A stretch of DNA of 15,536 bases from Elusimicrobia bacterium RIFCSPHIGHO2_02_FULL_57_9 (lineage in GTDB: Bacteria; Elusimicrobiota; Elusimicrobia; UBA1565; UBA9628): positions 1,649 through 17,184 of the forward strand of contig MGUO01000285.1 of assembly GCA_001800015.1 (NCBI GenBank). The letters are read 5' to 3'. This document shows positions 12,786-15,536 of the stretch, in pieces. A model generated the notes under the pieces. It saw nothing but the letters and a program-made list of their open reading frames with translations. It searched no databases and was not told the DNA's origin. Each line of letters opens with the position of its first letter. Positions within the stretch are counted from its first letter, which is position 1. A program made the position numbers and the translations under genes.

Positions 12786-13460
12786 ATGTCGGTGATCCTT
12801 GACAACTTAAAAAAAATACGCTATCGCATACGCGCGGCAGCCGAAAAATCGCGACGCGATCCCGCTGATATCGAGCTTGTGGCCGTCACCAAGTACGCCG
12901 GTGCGCACAGCGTCAAAGAACTTTTGGAATCGGGCCTGGTTAAGGCGCTCGGCGAGAGCCGGGTGCAGGAGGCCTTAACCAAAAAGCAGGCTTTAGGCGC
13001 TGGCGCAGCCGAAGCGCAGTGGCGCTTGGTGGGCCATCTGCAAACCAATAAAGCCAAACAGGCTATACAAATTTTTGACGCGATAGATTCGCTGGACAAC
13101 CTTAAACTGGCCGAAGTCCTGGAGCGGCAGTTAGCGCAGCAGAACCGAAAATTTCCGGTGTTAGTCCAGGTCAAGCTCAGCGATAAGGAGACGCAAAGGG
13201 GAGTAGCGCCGGAGGCGCTGGGAGAATTCTTGCAGAACTTGAAGATTTGCCCTCATCTCGATATTCAAGGCTTGATGACTATCGCCCCTGAACTTGAACC
13301 CGTTGAGACTGTCAGGCCTTATTTCCGGCGTCTTCGGGAAATTGCCGCAGACTTGTTTCAAAAGCCGGCTCAATTATCAATGGGAATGAGCCGCGATTTT
13401 GAAGTCGCCGTGGAAGAGGGAGCCACCCTCGTGCGCGTCGGCAGGTCGCTTTTTTCATGA
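12786..13460 (+). CDS. YggS/PROSC-family PLP-homeostasis protein
   Basis: The 224-residue protein matches the YggS family along its whole length. It has the N-terminal helix VILDNLKKIRYRIRAAAEKSRRDPADIELVAVTKY with the PLP Schiff-base lysine at Lys36, then LGESRVQEAL, WRLVGHLQTNKAKQAI, GLMTIAPE and the C-terminal LSMGMSRDFEVAVEEGATLVRVGRSLF that binds the PLP phosphate. Members are single-domain alanine-racemase-fold proteins that carry pyridoxal phosphate and buffer its level; they have no known enzyme activity. The family N-terminus fits ATG 12786 well, so the start is firm despite the missing ribosome-binding site. The yggU-family gene follows after 22 bases, a common pairing. Confidence 0.93.
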   Translation: MSVILDNLKKIRYRIRAAAEKSRRDPADIELVAVTKYAGAHSVKELLESGLVKALGESRVQEALTKKQALGAGAAEAQWRLVGHLQTNKAKQAIQIFDAIDSLDNLKLAEVLERQLAQQNRKFPVLVQVKLSDKETQRGVAPEALGEFLQNLKICPHLDIQGLMTIAPELEPVETVRPYFRRLREIAADLFQKPAQLSMGMSRDFEVAVEEGATLVRVGRSLFS

Positions 13461-13482
13461 TAACAACTAAGGGAGGACATCC

Positions 13483-13746
13483 ATGATCGTTAAAGTTCGC
13501 GTCATCCCCAACGCCCCGGACAACGAAGTTGTAAGCCGCATCGGCAGCGTGCTGCGGGTCAAAGTCACCGCTCCCGCCGTTGATGAGAAGGCCAATCAGG
13601 CCCTGAAAAATTACCTGGCGGAGTTTTTCGAAGTCACGCCCCGCAAGGTCAATATTCTGCGCGGAGCCAACGGCCGCGAGAAAACGGTGGAGATCATCGG
13701 CCGCACTGAGGAACAGCTCAAGCGGGTGATGGAATCCATACCCTGA
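13483..13746 (+). CDS. YggU/DUF167 family protein
   Basis: The 87-residue protein has the DUF167 layout: VKVRVIPNAPDNEVVSRIGSVLRVKVTAPAVDEKANQALKNYLAEFF, then RKVNILRGANGREKTVEI. The VIPNA, V-APAVD-KAN and G-RKT--I elements are the family's conserved surface. The biochemical role is unknown. GGGAGG about ten bases before ATG 13483 is a strong ribosome-binding site, unlike its upstream neighbour. The gene follows the yggS-family gene by 22 bases, so the two form one unit. The broken mtnA frame begins at its stop codon. Confidence 0.9.
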   Translation: MIVKVRVIPNAPDNEVVSRIGSVLRVKVTAPAVDEKANQALKNYLAEFFEVTPRKVNILRGANGREKTVEIIGRTEEQLKRVMESIP

Positions 13747-14119
13747 AGAAATTCCCTCTAAAAGACGCAGCCTCCCCCCTGGAATGGAGGGGCGACCACC
13801 TTAGAGTGCTCGACCAGCGGCGGCTTCCGCATCGCCGAGCCTTCATCGACTGCCGGTCGGCTTTGGATGTGGCCAAAGCCACGCGTTCCATGGCTTTGCG
13901 CGGAGCCCCGTTAATCGGGGTAGCCGCCCCGCCTTCGGCAAGGCCCGGCCCACCGCCGTGAATCTCTCCCATGCCGTGGACTATATGCTCGCGCAAGCCA
14001 AGGGCTTCGGCGGCGATATGGCCGCTCATTTGATGAAGACAAAGAAAATCGACGCCGTCATCGTGGGTTGCGACCGCATCGCCGCCAACGGCAAAGAACT
14101 GCGCAAGATACTGTCATGA
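13746..14119 (+). pseudogene. mtnA: Remnant of methylthioribose-1-phosphate isomerase
   Basis: Three MtnA pieces remain. From 13746 the frame reads PLEWRGDHLRVLDQRRLPHRRAFIDCRSALDVAKATRSM then ALRGAPLIGVAA, the MtnA N-terminus, and stops at TGA 13959. From about 13931 a different frame continues AFGKARPTAVNLSHAVDYM, which in MtnA lies some 30 residues further on. It then jumps to GGDMAAHLMKTKKIDAVIVGCDRIAANG, the late segment with the catalytic aspartate, and ends KELRKILS at TGA 14117. So there is a frameshift, an internal loss of roughly 100 residues including the catalytic cysteine region, and a missing C-terminus. No ATG/GTG/TTG start is visible. It cannot encode an active isomerase of the methionine salvage pathway. 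Its stop overlaps the pyruvate kinase ATG. Confidence 0.85.
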
Positions 14120-15536
14120 CGGGAAAAATGACGAAAATCCTGGCCACGCTGGGCCCGGCCTCGGCAAAACCCGAAGTGATGAAGGCCCTGCTCAAGGCGG
14201 GGGTTAACGCCTTCCGGCTCAACTGCTCGCATGCCTCCATGGCGCAACTCGCGCGCAACGTCAAGCTTATCCGCAATACCTGCGATCAATTTGGATTTCC
14301 CTGCTCCATAGTCATGGATCTACAGGGCCCGCGGCTGCGCGTCGGGCGCCTGCGCAACGGCGAGAGCGTATTGCTTAAGAAAGGCTCGCGCATTCGCATC
14401 ACGATCAACGACGTCCCCGGCACCGACAAGGAAATATCGACCAATTTCAAGAGCCTGCCCAGGGCGGTCTCCAAAGGCTCGCAAATACTGCTTGATGAAG
14501 GCAGCATCGTGCTTAACGTCGAGAAAGCCGGCCGCAAGGACGTGGAATGCGAGATCGTGGTCGGCGGCCTGCTTAAAGAGCATAAGGGCATCAACCTGCC
14601 GGGAGCCGAAATCGACCTGCCCTCGCTGACCTCCAAGGACATCAAGGACCTGCAGATGGGCCTGAGATTGGGCATAAACCACGTCGCCCTGTCCTTTGTC
14701 CGCAGCCCCGATGATATCCAGCAAGTGCGCAAAATAATCAACGACGCGAATGCCCTGACGCGCATCATCGCCAAGATCGAGCATCCCCTGGCCATTATCC
14801 GCATCCATCCCATTTTAGACGCCGCCGACGGCATCATGGTGGCCCGCGGGGATTTGGCGGTCGAGCTTTCCGCCGCCGAGGTCCCCGCCGCCCAAAAGCA
14901 GCTGATCAGCAAGGCCAACATGGCCGGCAAGCTCTGCATCGTAGCCACTCAAATGCTTGAATCCATGATCACTCATCCCACGCCGACCAGGGCCGAGGCA
15001 TCGGATGTGGCCAACGCGATTTATGACGGCGCCGACGTGGTCATGCTCTCCGGAGAAACCGCCGTCGGCCAATACCCGGTCGAGGCCGTAACCATGATGT
15101 CCGATATCATCTCGAAGGCTGAAAATTCTCCCTTTAAATACGGCCTGATACCCAGGGGCCTGACCGACACGAAAGTCACAGGCTTTGCCCACGCCCTGGC
15201 GCGCGCCGCGCACGACGCCTGCGACGTCACCGGCGCTGAAGCCGTGGTCGTTTATACCCTCACCGGCTGGTCGGCCCGGGTTATGTCGAAATACCGCCCC
15301 AATGCGCCGATTTACGCTTTGACGCCGCGCAAATCGACTTATAATCAACTGGCCTTATATTGGGGTGTAACCCCTGTGATTTGCCCCCTGGATAAGTCCA
15401 CCGACGCGATGCTGGGCAAGGGAGAGCGCATCCTGCTTAAGACCGGCTTGGTTCATGGGGGGCAAACTGTGCTCATCACCGCAGGCGGCACGGCCAAACA
15501 CAAGGCCTCCAACATGCTCAAGATCCAGGTCATCGG
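14116..15536 (+). CDS. pyk: Pyruvate kinase, truncated by the window end
   Basis: The first 473 codons are present and the frame is open to the edge. TKILATLGPAS and GVNAFRLNCSHAS start the barrel; MDLQGPRLRVG (67-77) leads into the B domain; IIAKIEHPLA (217-226) holds the catalytic Lys220 and metal ligand Glu222; ADGIMVARGDLAVEL (237-251), VATQMLESM (277-285) and the stretch from TPTRAEASDVANAIYDGADV to LSGETAVGQYP complete the active site. From about 340 the C-terminal domain is seen (YTLTGWSARVMSKYRPNAPIYALTP). It converts phosphoenolpyruvate and ADP to pyruvate and ATP in the cytoplasm. The ATG at 14116 overlaps the mtnA remnant (ATGA). ATG 14128, with CGGGA upstream, is an alternative that fits the family N-terminus better. 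Confidence 0.95.
   Translation, partial: MTGKMTKILATLGPASAKPEVMKALLKAGVNAFRLNCSHASMAQLARNVKLIRNTCDQFGFPCSIVMDLQGPRLRVGRLRNGESVLLKKGSRIRITINDVPGTDKEISTNFKSLPRAVSKGSQILLDEGSIVLNVEKAGRKDVECEIVVGGLLKEHKGINLPGAEIDLPSLTSKDIKDLQMGLRLGINHVALSFVRSPDDIQQVRKIINDANALTRIIAKIEHPLAIIRIHPILDAADGIMVARGDLAVELSAAEVPAAQKQLISKANMAGKLCIVATQMLESMITHPTPTRAEASDVANAIYDGADVVMLSGETAVGQYPVEAVTMMSDIISKAENSPFKYGLIPRGLTDTKVTGFAHALARAAHDACDVTGAEAVVVYTLTGWSARVMSKYRPNAPIYALTPRKSTYNQLALYWGVTPVICPLDKSTDAMLGKGERILLKTGLVHGGQTVLITAGGTAKHKASNMLKIQVI

Noticed and set aside
13718..14029. Minus-strand frame over the mtnA remnant as a real small gene
   Set aside because: The plus strand gives long, clear MtnA matches in two frames; the antisense frame is only an echo of them.

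Overview
The window reads as ordinary chromosome from a diderm (outer-membrane) bacterium with medium-high GC and tightly packed, mostly plus-strand genes. The evidence for an outer membrane is an Omp85-type barrel protein with a POTRA domain. Several traits make a deep-branching phylum such as Elusimicrobiota a plausible guess: a TRAP transporter of the TatT-associated type, groESL under CIRCE control, and a GYF-like coiled-coil gene pair. No marker in the window settles the phylum. I see no phage, IS element, CRISPR array, tRNA or rRNA.

Layout. Positions 2-1809 hold the 3' end of metF, overlapped by an Omp85 gene; 1814-2926 encodes an LhgO-like FAD oxidoreductase. Positions 2927-3265 are a 339-base AT-richer gap with a palindrome and what looks like a decayed copy of the LhgO 3' end. 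Positions 3266-8976 form a six-gene cluster: TatT lipoprotein, DctP/TatP, DctQ, DctM, a LOG-family protein and an exported TPR protein. Most junctions overlap or are nearly so. Positions 9036-10396 encode two overlapping coiled-coil proteins, the second with an N-terminal GYF-like domain. Positions 10397-10648 are a dense regulatory stretch: terminator, 27-bp palindrome, and a consensus promoter bracketed by two CIRCE operators. Then come groES and groEL (10649-12596), a 3' region of tandem palindromic repeats and a strong terminator (12590-12760). The right end carries a YggS-family PLP protein, a YggU/DUF167 protein, a broken mtnA (13746-14119) and the first 473 codons of pyruvate kinase, which runs off the edge.

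Function. TatT, TatP, DctQ and DctM should form one ion-gradient-driven uptake system: a periplasmic binding protein docked to a helical lipoprotein feeding the QM membrane permease. GroES and GroEL form the chaperonin, and HrcA repression can be inferred from the CIRCE sites although hrcA itself is not here. The yggS-yggU pair is a common housekeeping neighbourhood.

The most interesting items are regulatory or degenerate. They are the groEL 3' repeat units with alternative pairings and a compensatory base-pair change, the double CIRCE, three promoters placed for leaderless mRNAs, the mtnA ruin that still keeps an ATGA junction with pyk, and a TRAP binding protein lacking the usual ligand-binding arginine. 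I did not find a clearly new defence or mobile system.
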